The notes beneath the pieces were generated by a model that saw only the letters and a list, made by a program, of their open reading frames with translations, was not told the origin of the DNA and searched no databases. A program made the translations under genes and the position numbers. A stretch of DNA of 64,000 nucleotides. Origin: DASZHJ01 sp035581425. Lineage in GTDB: Bacteria; Pseudomonadota; Alphaproteobacteria; ATCC43930; CGMCC-115725. Below are positions 1 through 7,945 of the stretch, piece by piece. The stretch is taken from assembly GCA_035581425.1 (NCBI GenBank), contig DATJVP010000123.1, forward strand, positions 1 through 64,000, in the 5' to 3' direction. Numbering within the stretch: position 1 is the first letter of the stretch; every line of letters starts with the position of its first letter.

Positions 1-1
1 C

Positions 2-220
2 CGGCCGATCCAAGTGCGCTGGCGCGGCACCCTCGCGGCGACCGCGCCCAGCACCGCGCATCAGGTCGTGCTCGACCTCCGCCCTGGCGCCGACGGCGCC
101 TTCGCGCTCGAGCCCCCGGGCTATCAGCTCCACGTCTGGACATCCGGCTGCGGCATCGTCTCCCACACCGCCCAAGTCGGCAAATTCGACGGCCCCTATC
201 CCTTCATCGAGCCGGGGTGA
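2..220 (+). CDS. C-terminal end of an unrecognised protein (cut by window edge)
   Basis: An open frame runs in from the left edge and stops with TGA at 218-220, just before the secretion genes. About 72 residues are visible. They are rich in Gly, Pro and Ala, with a short Cys-containing stretch (TSGCGIVSH) and a PFIEPG end. I recognise no family. A GTG at position 14 could act as a start, but with no clear ribosome binding site the frame is more likely the tail of a longer gene. Sixty-one bases separate it from gspO, so it need not belong to the same operon. Confidence 0.45.
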   Translation, partial: RPIQVRWRGTLAATAPSTAHQVVLDLRPGADGAFALEPPGYQLHVWTSGCGIVSHTAQVGKFDGPYPFIEPG

Positions 221-281
221 GGGGTCGAGGGACCATCCAGCGGATGAACGGCCGCTGCGCCGGGGGCGGCACTGCTCTTCC

Positions 282-1025
282 ATGACCGTCCCTGATTGGC
301 TTTGGCCGCTCGCGGCGGCGCCATTCGTCGGGAGTTTTCTCGGCGTGCTCGTGATGCGCTTGCCGCAGCACCGCACGGTCATCTCGGGAGGGTCGGCCTG
401 CGGAATATGCGGACACCGGCTCGGTGCGCGCGATCTCGTGCCGGTCTTGAGTTGGGTGGCGCTGCGCAATCGCTGTCGATATTGCCGCGCGAGGATCGGG
501 CTCTTCTATCCCGGGATCGAGCTCGCAGCGGTCGCAATTGCCCTTTGGGCTGCGACGCTCGCCACGGGCACGCTGCTCTGGGTGAGTTGCGGCCTCGGCT
601 GGGTGCTGCTCGCGCTCGCAAGCATCGACGCGCGCGAGGGGTTGCTTCCGGATTTCCTGACGTTGCCACTCGTTCTCGCGGGCCTTGCCGCGGCTCAATG
701 GCTCGAGCCCGACGCGCTCCTCGCGCGTGCTATCGGTGCAGTCGCGGGATTCGCGGTCTTCTGGTCGGTCGCACTCTTATATAGAGGACTCCGCCATCGC
801 GACGGGCTGGGCCTCGGCGACGCCAAGCTCCTCGCTGCCGCGGGCGCCTGGCTCGGCTGGGAGGCGTTGCCGAGCGTCGTGCTGGTCGCGGCGATCGCGG
901 GCCTCTCCACGGCGCTCGCTTCCGGCTTGGCCGGCCGCAGGATCGCCTACGACACGAAATTGCCCTTTGGCCCAGCGCTTTGCCTGGGATTCTGGCTCGT
1001 CTGGCTCTACGGCGCCCTGCAATAG
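282..1025 (+). CDS. gspO: Prepilin peptidase / N-methyltransferase (type II secretion)
   Basis: This inner-membrane aspartyl protease cuts the leader of type II pseudopilins after Gly and methylates the new N-terminal Phe. The 247-residue protein shows the full family layout. An N-terminal membrane segment is followed by a cytoplasmic loop with paired Cys motifs (CGIC near residue 44, CRYC near residue 66) that usually bind zinc. A set of membrane helices follows. The two catalytic Asp sites are SIDAREGLLPD near residue 115 and GLGLGDAKL near residue 176. It opens the gsp cluster, 81 bases before gspE, and would process the GspG, H, I, J and K proteins encoded nearby. It could also serve type IV pili elsewhere in the genome. 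Confidence 0.93.
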   Translation: MTVPDWLWPLAAAPFVGSFLGVLVMRLPQHRTVISGGSACGICGHRLGARDLVPVLSWVALRNRCRYCRARIGLFYPGIELAAVAIALWAATLATGTLLWVSCGLGWVLLALASIDAREGLLPDFLTLPLVLAGLAAAQWLEPDALLARAIGAVAGFAVFWSVALLYRGLRHRDGLGLGDAKLLAAAGAWLGWEALPSVVLVAAIAGLSTALASGLAGRRIAYDTKLPFGPALCLGFWLVWLYGALQ

Positions 1026-1106
1026 CGATTCTCTTCACAAGAGTGTCATAATACCGCCAGACAATCCCCGCGGGTTTGCGGCGGGGGGATCGGCTTGGCG
1101 GGGCGA

Positions 1107-2813
1107 ATGGCGACGAACGGAATGGACCGCCGCGATTTCGAGCGGTCGCTCGCCGACCGCCTCATCGAGGCCGGCAAGCTCGATCCCTCCGTTCTGGACC
1201 GGGCGCTGCGCCTGCGCGCCCAGAGCGAAGAGCGGCTCGAAGCGCTGCTGGTGAAGCTCGGCCTCGCGAGCGAGCGCGACGTTGCGGAGGCGCTGGCGCG
1301 GGAGCTCGGCCTTCCGATCGCCGCCGCCGCCGACTACCCCGACGCCCCCGTCCTCGAGGAGCGGATCAGCCGGAAGTTCCTCCGCCAAGTGGGGGCGCTG
1401 CCGCTCGAGGAGACGGTGGAAGGGCTCGCGGTCGCAATGGTCGATCCGGTCGATCTCTTCGCGACCCGCGCGCTCGAGATGGCGGCGGGGCTTCCGGTGC
1501 TGCGCCGCGTGGCGCTTCCCTCCGAGCTCGAGGCGGCGCAGCAGCGTCTCTTCGAGGCGGAGCCCGGCGCAGGGATCGTCGAGCGCATTGAGAGCGGTGC
1601 CGACGAGGAGCTCTCGGAGGACGTGAACCGGCTCCGCGACCTCGCAAGCGAGGGACCGGTGATCCGCCTCGTGAGTCAACTCATCGCGCGCGCCGTCGAG
1701 AGCCGCGCCTCCGACATCCACATCGAGCCCTTCCAGAACCGCATCGCCGTTCGCTATCGCGTCGACGGCGCTCTCGCGGAGGTGCCGGCGCCGCCGAGCC
1801 GGCTCAAATCCGCGATCGTCTCGCGCATCAAGATCATGGCGAAGCTCAATATCGCCGAGCGACGCCTGCCGCAGGACGGACGCATCCGCACGGCGATCCA
1901 CGGCCGCGACTTCGATCTTCGCGTCTCCGTGGTGCCGACCTTGCACGGCGAGGGCGTGGCGATCCGCATCCTCGACCGCGGCAGCCTCGTCGGCGATCTC
2001 CGCACGCTCGGATTCGCGGAGGACGCGCTCGAGCCCTACCTCCGCGTCCTCGCGCAGCCGCAGGGCATCCTCCTGGTGACCGGACCCACCGGGAGCGGCA
2101 AGACCACGACGCTCTACGCGAGCCTCATGCGCCTCAATTTGCCGGAGCGGAAGCTCTTCACCGTCGAGGACCCGATCGAGTACCAGCTCGAAGGCGTCAA
2201 TCAGATCCAAGTGAGGCCGCAGATCGGTCTCGACTTTCCGCAGGTGCTGCGCGCGATCCTGCGCCAGGACCCCGACATCGTCATGATCGGCGAGATGCGC
2301 GATCTCGATACCGCGCAGATCGCGATCCAAGCCGCGCTCACGGGCCATCTCGTGCTATCGACGCTCCACACGAACGGTGCCGCAGCGACTGTGACGCGGC
2401 TCGTCGACATGGGCGTCGAGGATTATCTCGTCACCGCGACGCTCAACGGCGTCCTCGCGCAACGTTTGGTGCGGAAGCTCTGCGAGCATTGCCGCGAGCC
2501 CTATGAGGCGCTGCCGGAATTGATCCGCGAGCTCGGGCTTCCCGGCGAGGGGCCGCTCCGACTCTACCGCGGGCGCGGCTGCGAGCATTGCAGGGACAGC
2601 GGCTATCTCGGCCGCGTCGCGATCACCGAGCTCCTCGTCTTCAATGACGAGGTCCGGCGCCTCGTCCTGAGCCGCGCCGAGGCGCATGATATCCATCGCG
2701 CCGGCGTGCGCGCGGGCATGCGCTCCATGTACGACGACGGCGTCCTAAAGGCGCTCGCGGGCCTGACCTCGCTGGAGGAGGTCCTGCGTGTCACGCGGGA
2801 CGTCGGGTCATGA
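1107..2813 (+). CDS. gspE: Type II secretion ATPase GspE
   Basis: This cytoplasmic hexameric ATPase drives pseudopilus assembly. An N1E/MshEN-like N-terminal region (about residues 10-130) precedes the ATPase core. Walker A (GPTGSGKTT) is near residue 325, Walker B with the Asp-box (DPDIVMIGEMRD) near 390 and the His-box just after it. Two CEHC motifs about 33 residues apart near the C terminus form the tetracysteine zinc site typical of GspE. I chose the ATG at 1107. An in-frame TTG at 1095 and another ATG at 1122 are possible, and no strong ribosome binding site decides between them. The stop overlaps the gspF start by four bases (ATGA). Confidence 0.95.
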   Translation: MATNGMDRRDFERSLADRLIEAGKLDPSVLDRALRLRAQSEERLEALLVKLGLASERDVAEALARELGLPIAAAADYPDAPVLEERISRKFLRQVGALPLEETVEGLAVAMVDPVDLFATRALEMAAGLPVLRRVALPSELEAAQQRLFEAEPGAGIVERIESGADEELSEDVNRLRDLASEGPVIRLVSQLIARAVESRASDIHIEPFQNRIAVRYRVDGALAEVPAPPSRLKSAIVSRIKIMAKLNIAERRLPQDGRIRTAIHGRDFDLRVSVVPTLHGEGVAIRILDRGSLVGDLRTLGFAEDALEPYLRVLAQPQGILLVTGPTGSGKTTTLYASLMRLNLPERKLFTVEDPIEYQLEGVNQIQVRPQIGLDFPQVLRAILRQDPDIVMIGEMRDLDTAQIAIQAALTGHLVLSTLHTNGAAATVTRLVDMGVEDYLVTATLNGVLAQRLVRKLCEHCREPYEALPELIRELGLPGEGPLRLYRGRGCEHCRDSGYLGRVAITELLVFNDEVRRLVLSRAEAHDIHRAGVRAGMRSMYDDGVLKALAGLTSLEEVLRVTRDVGS

Positions 2814-4030
2814 CGCTCTATCGCTTCGAGGCCGTCGCGGCTTCCGGCGAGCTCGTTCGGGGCGAGATGGAAGCCGGAAGCAAGGCGGAGGTCGTGGAGC
2901 GCCTCCAAGGCCTCGGCCATCTCCCGATCCGCGCGGACACCGCCGCCGTCTCGGGTATCGCGCGCCGGTTCCGCCGCGATCTCTTCGGACGCCGCAGATT
3001 GCCCGCACGCGATCTCGCCCTGCTCACGCAACAACTCGCGACGCTGTTGCAAGCAGGTCTCGGCGTCGACCGCGCGCTCGAGATTGCGGAGACCGTGCTC
3101 GACCGCGCGCCGGACCGCGAGCGCCTCCGCGACGTGCTCGCCCGCGTGCGCGGCGGCAGCAGCTTGGCGGACGCGATCGCGGCGCAGCCGGGCATGGTGC
3201 CGAAATTCTATGTCGGCATGGTGCGTGCGGGCGAGGCAGGGGCCTCGCTCGACCGCACGCTCCGCCACCTCGGTGCCTTCCTCGAGCGAAGCCATGCCGT
3301 CCGCGAGCAGATCCGCTCCGCGCTCATCTATCCCGCGATCGTGCTGGCGGCGGGAAGCGCCTCGGTGGCGCTCCTTTTCGGTTTCGTGGTGCCGCGCTTT
3401 CGTCCGCTCTTCGAGCAAGCCGGCGGCGCGCTGCCGCTCCCGGCGGAGATCGTCCTGGGGATCGCCGATTTTCTCGCGGCCTGGGGTTGGTGGCTCCTGG
3501 TGGCACTCGCGGCCGCCGCGCTCGGCGGCGTGGCATGGCTCGGCGATCCCGCGCGGCGCGCAGGCTGGGACCGCCGCATCCTCGGGCTTCCCGTCTTGGG
3601 GCCGCTCGCGACCAAGCTCGAGATGGCGCGTCTCGCGCGGACGCTGGGCACCCTTCTCGAGAACGGCGTTCCGCCCCTGGGCGCGCTCGCGATCGCGCGC
3701 GAGACCAGCCGCAACAGCGTTTTCGCAGCGGCGCTCGAGGACGTCGCCGAACACGTCAAGGAGGGGAAGGGCCTCGCTGAGCCGCTCGCGCAATCCGGCG
3801 TCGTCCCGCCGCTCGCGGTACATCTCGTCCGCGTCGGCGAGGAGACCGCCCGGCTCGAGGAGATGTTGCTGAAGATCGCCGAGATCTACGAGGAGGATTC
3901 GCGCCGCGGCATCGAGCGCCTCCTCGCGCTGCTGGTGCCGGGGATCACGGTGCTCTTGGGCCTCGTCGTGGCGCTCGTCGTGGGCTCGATCCTCTCCGCC
4001 GTTCTCAGCGCCTACGAGCTCGCACTTTAG
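2810..4030 (+). CDS. gspF: Type II secretion inner-membrane platform protein GspF
   Basis: GspF is the polytopic inner-membrane protein around which GspE assembles the pseudopilus. The 406-residue product has the two repeated T2SSF domains, roughly residues 65-190 and 270-390. Membrane helices lie near 165-195, 220-245 and 370-400. Motifs common in the family are visible, such as LLTQQLATLL early in domain one and GEETARLEEML in domain two. The length is normal. The start overlaps the gspE stop by four bases and gspG begins 14 bases after the stop, so translation is probably coupled through the operon. Confidence 0.94.
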   Translation: MTLYRFEAVAASGELVRGEMEAGSKAEVVERLQGLGHLPIRADTAAVSGIARRFRRDLFGRRRLPARDLALLTQQLATLLQAGLGVDRALEIAETVLDRAPDRERLRDVLARVRGGSSLADAIAAQPGMVPKFYVGMVRAGEAGASLDRTLRHLGAFLERSHAVREQIRSALIYPAIVLAAGSASVALLFGFVVPRFRPLFEQAGGALPLPAEIVLGIADFLAAWGWWLLVALAAAALGGVAWLGDPARRAGWDRRILGLPVLGPLATKLEMARLARTLGTLLENGVPPLGALAIARETSRNSVFAAALEDVAEHVKEGKGLAEPLAQSGVVPPLAVHLVRVGEETARLEEMLLKIAEIYEEDSRRGIERLLALLVPGITVLLGLVVALVVGSILSAVLSAYELAL

Positions 4031-4044
4031 AAGGGAACCGCACC

Positions 4045-4494
4045 GTGCAGGCCTTGATCCGCATCGCGAGCCCAGCCGCCCAGCGCCGGCGGGAGCGGGG
4101 TTTTACCTTGGTCGAGCTCCTGGTGGTGCTCGCGATCCTGGCTCTCCTCGTCGGCGTCGTGACACCGCAGGTGCTCAAATACCTCGCGCGCGCCAAGGTC
4201 GATACCGCGCGGATCGAAGTGCAGAACCTCGGCGCCGCGCTCGACCTCTATAAGCTCGACCTGCAGCACTATCCGACGCAGCAGGAGGGGCTGAAGGCGC
4301 TCGTCGAGGCGCCGCCGGGTGCAGCCGGCTGGAACGGCCCCTATCTCCGCAAGAAGGAGGCGCCGGTCGATCCCTGGGGCCATCCCTACGTCTACCGTAT
4401 TCCCGGCGCGCACGGGGAATACGACCTCTATTCGCTCGGGCCCGACGGCAGCGCCGATGCGAACGGGCAGAAGCCGCTGGCGGCGAACTGGTAG
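4045..4494 (+). CDS. gspG: Major pseudopilin GspG
   Basis: This is the main subunit of the type II pseudopilus. A short basic leader ends in RERG, then the mature protein begins FTLVELLVVL, with the cleavage Gly at residue 19 and the conserved Glu at +5. The C-terminal half has the family landmarks: HYPTQQEGL, DPWGHPY and a Ser/Gly/Asp-rich loop (SLGPDGSAD) that binds calcium in known GspG structures. The start is a GTG, 14 bases after gspF. At 149 residues it has the normal length. The gene order G-H-I-J follows the usual pseudopilin set. Confidence 0.96.
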   Translation: MQALIRIASPAAQRRRERGFTLVELLVVLAILALLVGVVTPQVLKYLARAKVDTARIEVQNLGAALDLYKLDLQHYPTQQEGLKALVEAPPGAAGWNGPYLRKKEAPVDPWGHPYVYRIPGAHGEYDLYSLGPDGSADANGQKPLAANW

Positions 4495-4498
4495 CAGG

Positions 4499-4936
4499 AT
4501 GCGCGAGCGCGGCTTCACGCTCATGGAAATGGTGGTGGTGCTGGCGGTGCTGGCGCTGGTGCTGGCGCTCGTGCCGCCTCTCCTCGGCGGAAGCCGGGCG
4601 CGCGCGGAGCTCGAGGCCTCCGCGCGCGCGATCGTCGCCGGTCTCCGCGAGACGCGCGCGCTCGCGATGACGCAGGGACGGGCTCAGGTCTTCGCGCTCG
4701 ATCTCGCGAAGGGCCTCTACCGCGGAGCCGGCGAGAAAGGCACGCAATCCTTGCCGCCAGGCGTGCAAAGCGCGCTTGTCACTGCCGCTGGCGAGCGCAT
4801 CGGCGCCGCGGCCGCGGGTATCCGGTTTTTCCCCGACGGCAGCTCCACCGGCGGGCGCGTAACGCTCGCGCGCGACGGCCGCCGCATCGAGATCGCCATC
4901 GACTGGCTCACCGGACGGATCGCGCTACAGGAATGA
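4499..4936 (+). CDS. gspH: Minor pseudopilin GspH
   Basis: GspH is a minor subunit of the pseudopilus. Starting at the ATG at 4499, five bases after the gspG stop, the product begins MRERGFTLMEMVVVL. It is a minimal leader with cleavage after Gly5 and the +5 Glu at residue 10. The rest has the GspH layout: a long N-terminal helix, then ALAMTQGRAQVFALDL and a beta-rich C-terminal domain. The frame stays open far upstream inside gspG, but that part is only gspG read in another frame. The stop overlaps the gspI start by four bases. The 145-residue length is normal. Confidence 0.92.
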   Translation: MRERGFTLMEMVVVLAVLALVLALVPPLLGGSRARAELEASARAIVAGLRETRALAMTQGRAQVFALDLAKGLYRGAGEKGTQSLPPGVQSALVTAAGERIGAAAAGIRFFPDGSSTGGRVTLARDGRRIEIAIDWLTGRIALQE

Positions 4937-5388
4937 GCGGACACGCACCCCATCGCTCGCGCCCGATGCCTCCTCACGCCGCCCCGCTGCCCGGAGGAGA
5001 GGCGGGGTCGGTACGGGGCTTCACGTTGCTCGAGGTGCTGGTGGCGTTCAGTATCGCCGCGACGATGCTCGTGGCATTGCTGCGCGCCTTCGGAGACGGG
5101 CTCGCGAGCGTCGCGGACTCCGAGAGCGAGAGCGCGGCCGTTGTTGTCGCGGAATCCGCGCTCGATGCCGCAGGCGCCGAGCCGCTTCGCGACGGTGCCG
5201 AGCGCGACTGGAGCGAGGGAAAGTTCCAGGTCTCGACCGCGGTTCGACTCTATCGGACGGATCTTCCCACCACCGCCGCGCCGCGCGCACCCTACGATAT
5301 TGCCGTCACCGTGCGCTGGCGCGAGGGTGGGCGGGAGCGCTTGCTCGTCCTGAATTCGATCCGGCTGGGCCCCGCTAATGCGCGCTGA
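4933..5388 (+). CDS. gspI: Minor pseudopilin GspI
   Basis: GspI is a minor pseudopilin that, with GspJ and GspK, forms the tip complex. The leader is longer than usual (about 29 residues, Pro- and His-rich) and ends VRG. The mature start is FTLLEVLVAFSIA, with the +5 Glu at residue 34. A later ATG (codon 12) would shorten the leader and is a possible true start. The remaining 115 residues form the small globular domain. The gene overlaps gspH by four bases and gspJ by 11 bases. Confidence 0.9.
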   Translation: MSGHAPHRSRPMPPHAAPLPGGEAGSVRGFTLLEVLVAFSIAATMLVALLRAFGDGLASVADSESESAAVVVAESALDAAGAEPLRDGAERDWSEGKFQVSTAVRLYRTDLPTTAAPRAPYDIAVTVRWREGGRERLLVLNSIRLGPANAR

Positions 5389-5995
5389 GCGTGGAGAGGC
5401 AGGCTTCACCCTCGTGGAGCTCCTGGTCGCGCTCACGCTCTTCGCGGTCCTCGCGACGCTGCTTTTCGGCGGGCTCCGCTTCGCGGGCCGTGCGGTCGCG
5501 AGCGGCGACGCAAGGCTCGAGCGGAGCGCCGAGCTCTCGCTCGCGGCGGGGTTTTTGCGCCGGGCGCTCACGGGAGCGGAGCCGGCGCCGCGCGCGGAGA
5601 GCGATGGCGGCGCGAGCGTCGCCTTCGAGGGTGAGCGCGAGGCGCTCGGCTTCGCGAGCGTGCCGCCGGCCTATCTGGCGCCGCCCGGCCTTTACTGGCT
5701 CCGCCTCGATATCGAGAGCGGCGACCGTCTCATGCTGCGTTGGGAAACGATTGGGGCGAGCGAGGTGGCGACGCCGCCGGCGCCGACCCTGCTGCTGGAG
5801 CGCGTCCATCGCATCGACCTCGCCTATTTCGGCGGGCTCGACGCTTACGAGCGCCCGCAATGGCACGAGCGTTGGGCGCACGCGCCGAGCCTTCCTCTGC
5901 TGGTGCGGTTCCGATTGACCTTCAGCGACGGCAGCAGACCTCCCGACATTCTGGTGGCGCCGCGGCTCAGCCGCGGCACGGGGCCAGGGCGATGA
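5378..5995 (+). CDS. gspJ: Minor pseudopilin GspJ
   Basis: GspJ is the third minor pseudopilin of the tip complex. The leader MRAERGEAG is followed by FTLVELLVALTLF, with cleavage after Gly9 and the +5 Glu at residue 14. The 205-residue length fits GspJ, which is larger than H or I. The middle has the family-like RLERSAELSLAAGFLRRAL helix and the end a beta-rich domain. It overlaps gspI by 11 bases and gspL by four bases. The tip partner gspK does not follow here as is common. It lies 6.5 kb away on the other strand. Confidence 0.9.
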   Translation: MRAERGEAGFTLVELLVALTLFAVLATLLFGGLRFAGRAVASGDARLERSAELSLAAGFLRRALTGAEPAPRAESDGGASVAFEGEREALGFASVPPAYLAPPGLYWLRLDIESGDRLMLRWETIGASEVATPPAPTLLLERVHRIDLAYFGGLDAYERPQWHERWAHAPSLPLLVRFRLTFSDGSRPPDILVAPRLSRGTGPGR

Positions 5996-7080
5996 GCGCG
6001 CTTCGACGCCTCCCCACCGCCGCCCTCTCCTGGTGGTTCCGCGAACTCTCGAGCATGGTGCCCAATGGCCTGCGTCGCCCGCTCTCCGGATTTGGAGGGG
6101 GTCTCGTGCTTGTGGTCGACTCGAAGGGGTCGATGCAGGCGACTTACGCAAGCGGCGGCCGGCGCGAGACGCTCGGTGCGCTCGATGGTTCGCAAGCCGC
6201 CGCGGCCGCGCTCCGGCGCACCTTGCAGGAACCGCGTTGGCGGCGCCGCGTTGCCGCGTCGGCCGCGATCGAGCTGCCGGCATCGCTTGCGCTCCGCACG
6301 CGAACGACGCTGCCGCGCGCGGCGGCGGGAAACTTGCGCGAGGTGCTCTCCTTCGATCTCGACCGGCGCACGCCCTTCAGGAGCGCGGATGTCTATTTCG
6401 ACTGCTACATCGCGGCCCTGGACGCGCGGGCGGGAATGCTGCAAGTCGACCTCGTGGTGGTCGCGCGCGAATGGGTCGACGAGGCGCTCGCCCGCGCACG
6501 CGAGCTCGGACTCTCGGTCGAGCGCGTGCTGCTCCGCTCGGAGGATGGCGCGGGGTCCTTGCCCTACGATCTCCTGCCGCCGCAGGAGCGACCCGCGCGG
6601 CGAAGGAGCGGCGGCTTCCTGCTGGCGGCGCTCGCGGCCTCGGCGCTGCTGCTGGGTGCGGTTGCGGCGGGACTGCCGCTCTATCGCGCGCACGAAAGTG
6701 AGGCGGCGCTCGCCGCGGAGGTGGCGGAAGCAAGGCGCGCCGCTGCCGCCACCGCATCCGTGCAGAAGGAGATCGAGATCGCGCGGCAGGAGGAATCGAT
6801 GCTGGCCGAGCGCAAGCGGCGGCAGCCCACGGTCTCCGAGACGCTCTTCGTGCTGACGCGGCTGCTTCCGGACGACGCCTGGCTCAGCGAGCTGCGGATT
6901 TCCGGCGGCGACCTCCAGCTTCTGGGGGTCGCGGCGTCGGCCTCGGATTTGATCGGCCTCCTCGATCGCTCCCGGCGGTTCACCGATGCAGGCTTCCGCG
7001 CCTCGCTCACGCGCGATCAGCGGCTGCAGCGCGAGCGCTTCAACATCGGCGCGCGGATCGCGCCGATGGAAGGGCGCTGA
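5992..7080 (+). CDS. gspL: Type II secretion inner-membrane protein GspL (PilN-like)
   Basis: GspL links the GspE ATPase to the periplasmic pseudopilus machinery. The ATG at 5992 overlaps the gspJ stop by four bases and gives 362 residues. The first 200 residues form a cytoplasmic actin-like/PilM-type domain (LVVDSKGSM early on, SFDLDRRTPF near residue 120). A single membrane helix lies at about 206-230. A helical stretch and a small ferredoxin-like periplasmic domain follow, resembling PilN (LLPDDAWLSELRISGGDLQL). The sequence is weakly conserved, as usual for GspL. The identification rests on this layout and on its place between gspJ and gspM. Confidence 0.8.
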   Translation: MSALRRLPTAALSWWFRELSSMVPNGLRRPLSGFGGGLVLVVDSKGSMQATYASGGRRETLGALDGSQAAAAALRRTLQEPRWRRRVAASAAIELPASLALRTRTTLPRAAAGNLREVLSFDLDRRTPFRSADVYFDCYIAALDARAGMLQVDLVVVAREWVDEALARARELGLSVERVLLRSEDGAGSLPYDLLPPQERPARRRSGGFLLAALAASALLLGAVAAGLPLYRAHESEAALAAEVAEARRAAAATASVQKEIEIARQEESMLAERKRRQPTVSETLFVLTRLLPDDAWLSELRISGGDLQLLGVAASASDLIGLLDRSRRFTDAGFRASLTRDQRLQRERFNIGARIAPMEGR

Positions 7081-7685
7081 TGCCGCGGCTGCTGCGGCTC
7101 GCAAGCCGGCTCGTCGCGCTCGCGATTCTCGCGGGAGCCGCGGCCGGAATTTACGCCGTTCTCGTGATGCCGCTTCTTTCGGATTACGAGGAGAATCTCG
7201 ATGCGATCGAGCAGCGCAGCCTCGAGCTCGAGCGTTACCGGCGCGCGGCCGCTGAGCTGCCGCAACGGCAGGCGGAGCTCGCGGCGCTGCGACAGCGTCG
7301 AGCCGTGGGAGCGGGGTTCCTCGCAGGCGGGAACGAGCAGGTGGTGGCGGCAGGGCTCCAGAACCGGTTGCGCAGCGTCGTCGGCGACGCCGGCGGCGAC
7401 CTCAAGAGTACGCAGGTATTGCCGGCCGAGGACGAGGCAGGCGCTCGGCGCATCGCCGTCCGCGGCGAACTCACGGGAACGCTCGCGGCAGTACAGCGGA
7501 TCATCTATGCGCTCGAAGCCGGCACGCCCTTCCTCTTCGTGGACAACCTCTCGATCCACGCGGACCTTGCCGAGGAGGCCTATCGCGGGCAGGGACTCGA
7601 TCCGATCCTCGACGTGCGCCTCGACCTCTACGGCTATCTGCCCAAGAACCGCCCCGTGCAACCCGGGTCAGAGTTGCCACAATAG
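7080..7685 (+). CDS. gspM: Type II secretion inner-membrane protein GspM
   Basis: GspM is the bitopic partner of GspL. This 201-residue product has a short basic N terminus, one membrane helix at about residues 9-30 and a coiled-coil segment (EENLDAIEQRSLELERYR, continuing to about residue 75). A small periplasmic domain ends in VRLDLYGYLP. This matches the PilO/GspM pattern. The ATG shares one base with the gspL stop. It ends the first block of secretion genes; 260 bases later the first phosphoesterase begins. Confidence 0.82.
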   Translation: MPRLLRLASRLVALAILAGAAAGIYAVLVMPLLSDYEENLDAIEQRSLELERYRRAAAELPQRQAELAALRQRRAVGAGFLAGGNEQVVAAGLQNRLRSVVGDAGGDLKSTQVLPAEDEAGARRIAVRGELTGTLAAVQRIIYALEAGTPFLFVDNLSIHADLAEEAYRGQGLDPILDVRLDLYGYLPKNRPVQPGSELPQ

Positions 7686-7945
7686 TGCAACCGAAGAGTC
7701 TCGGATTCTCCTGAAACTGGTAACAATTCTCCGATAGGGTGCGTTGACGCCACCGGGTACGACGATTCCTTGAGTAAATTTAGGCGCGGAGTGAGGGCGC
7801 TTTGGGATCGGGCGGAGGGGTGTGCGCAGCGTGGCATTGGGGTGCGGGTGGTCAGGTGGGCGCAGCCGTCGGCGGCGTGTCAATGGCCGGACTCGGCTTC
7901 GGTGCCGCGGAATCCAACCGCGATCTCTCAAAGGGGGTTTGAACC

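Noticed and set aside
2603..3823. Long minus-strand open frame across gspE and gspF (about 406 codons)
   Set aside because: Same reason: the plus-strand genes have all family motifs, and the minus frame has low-complexity Arg/Glu/Ala runs.
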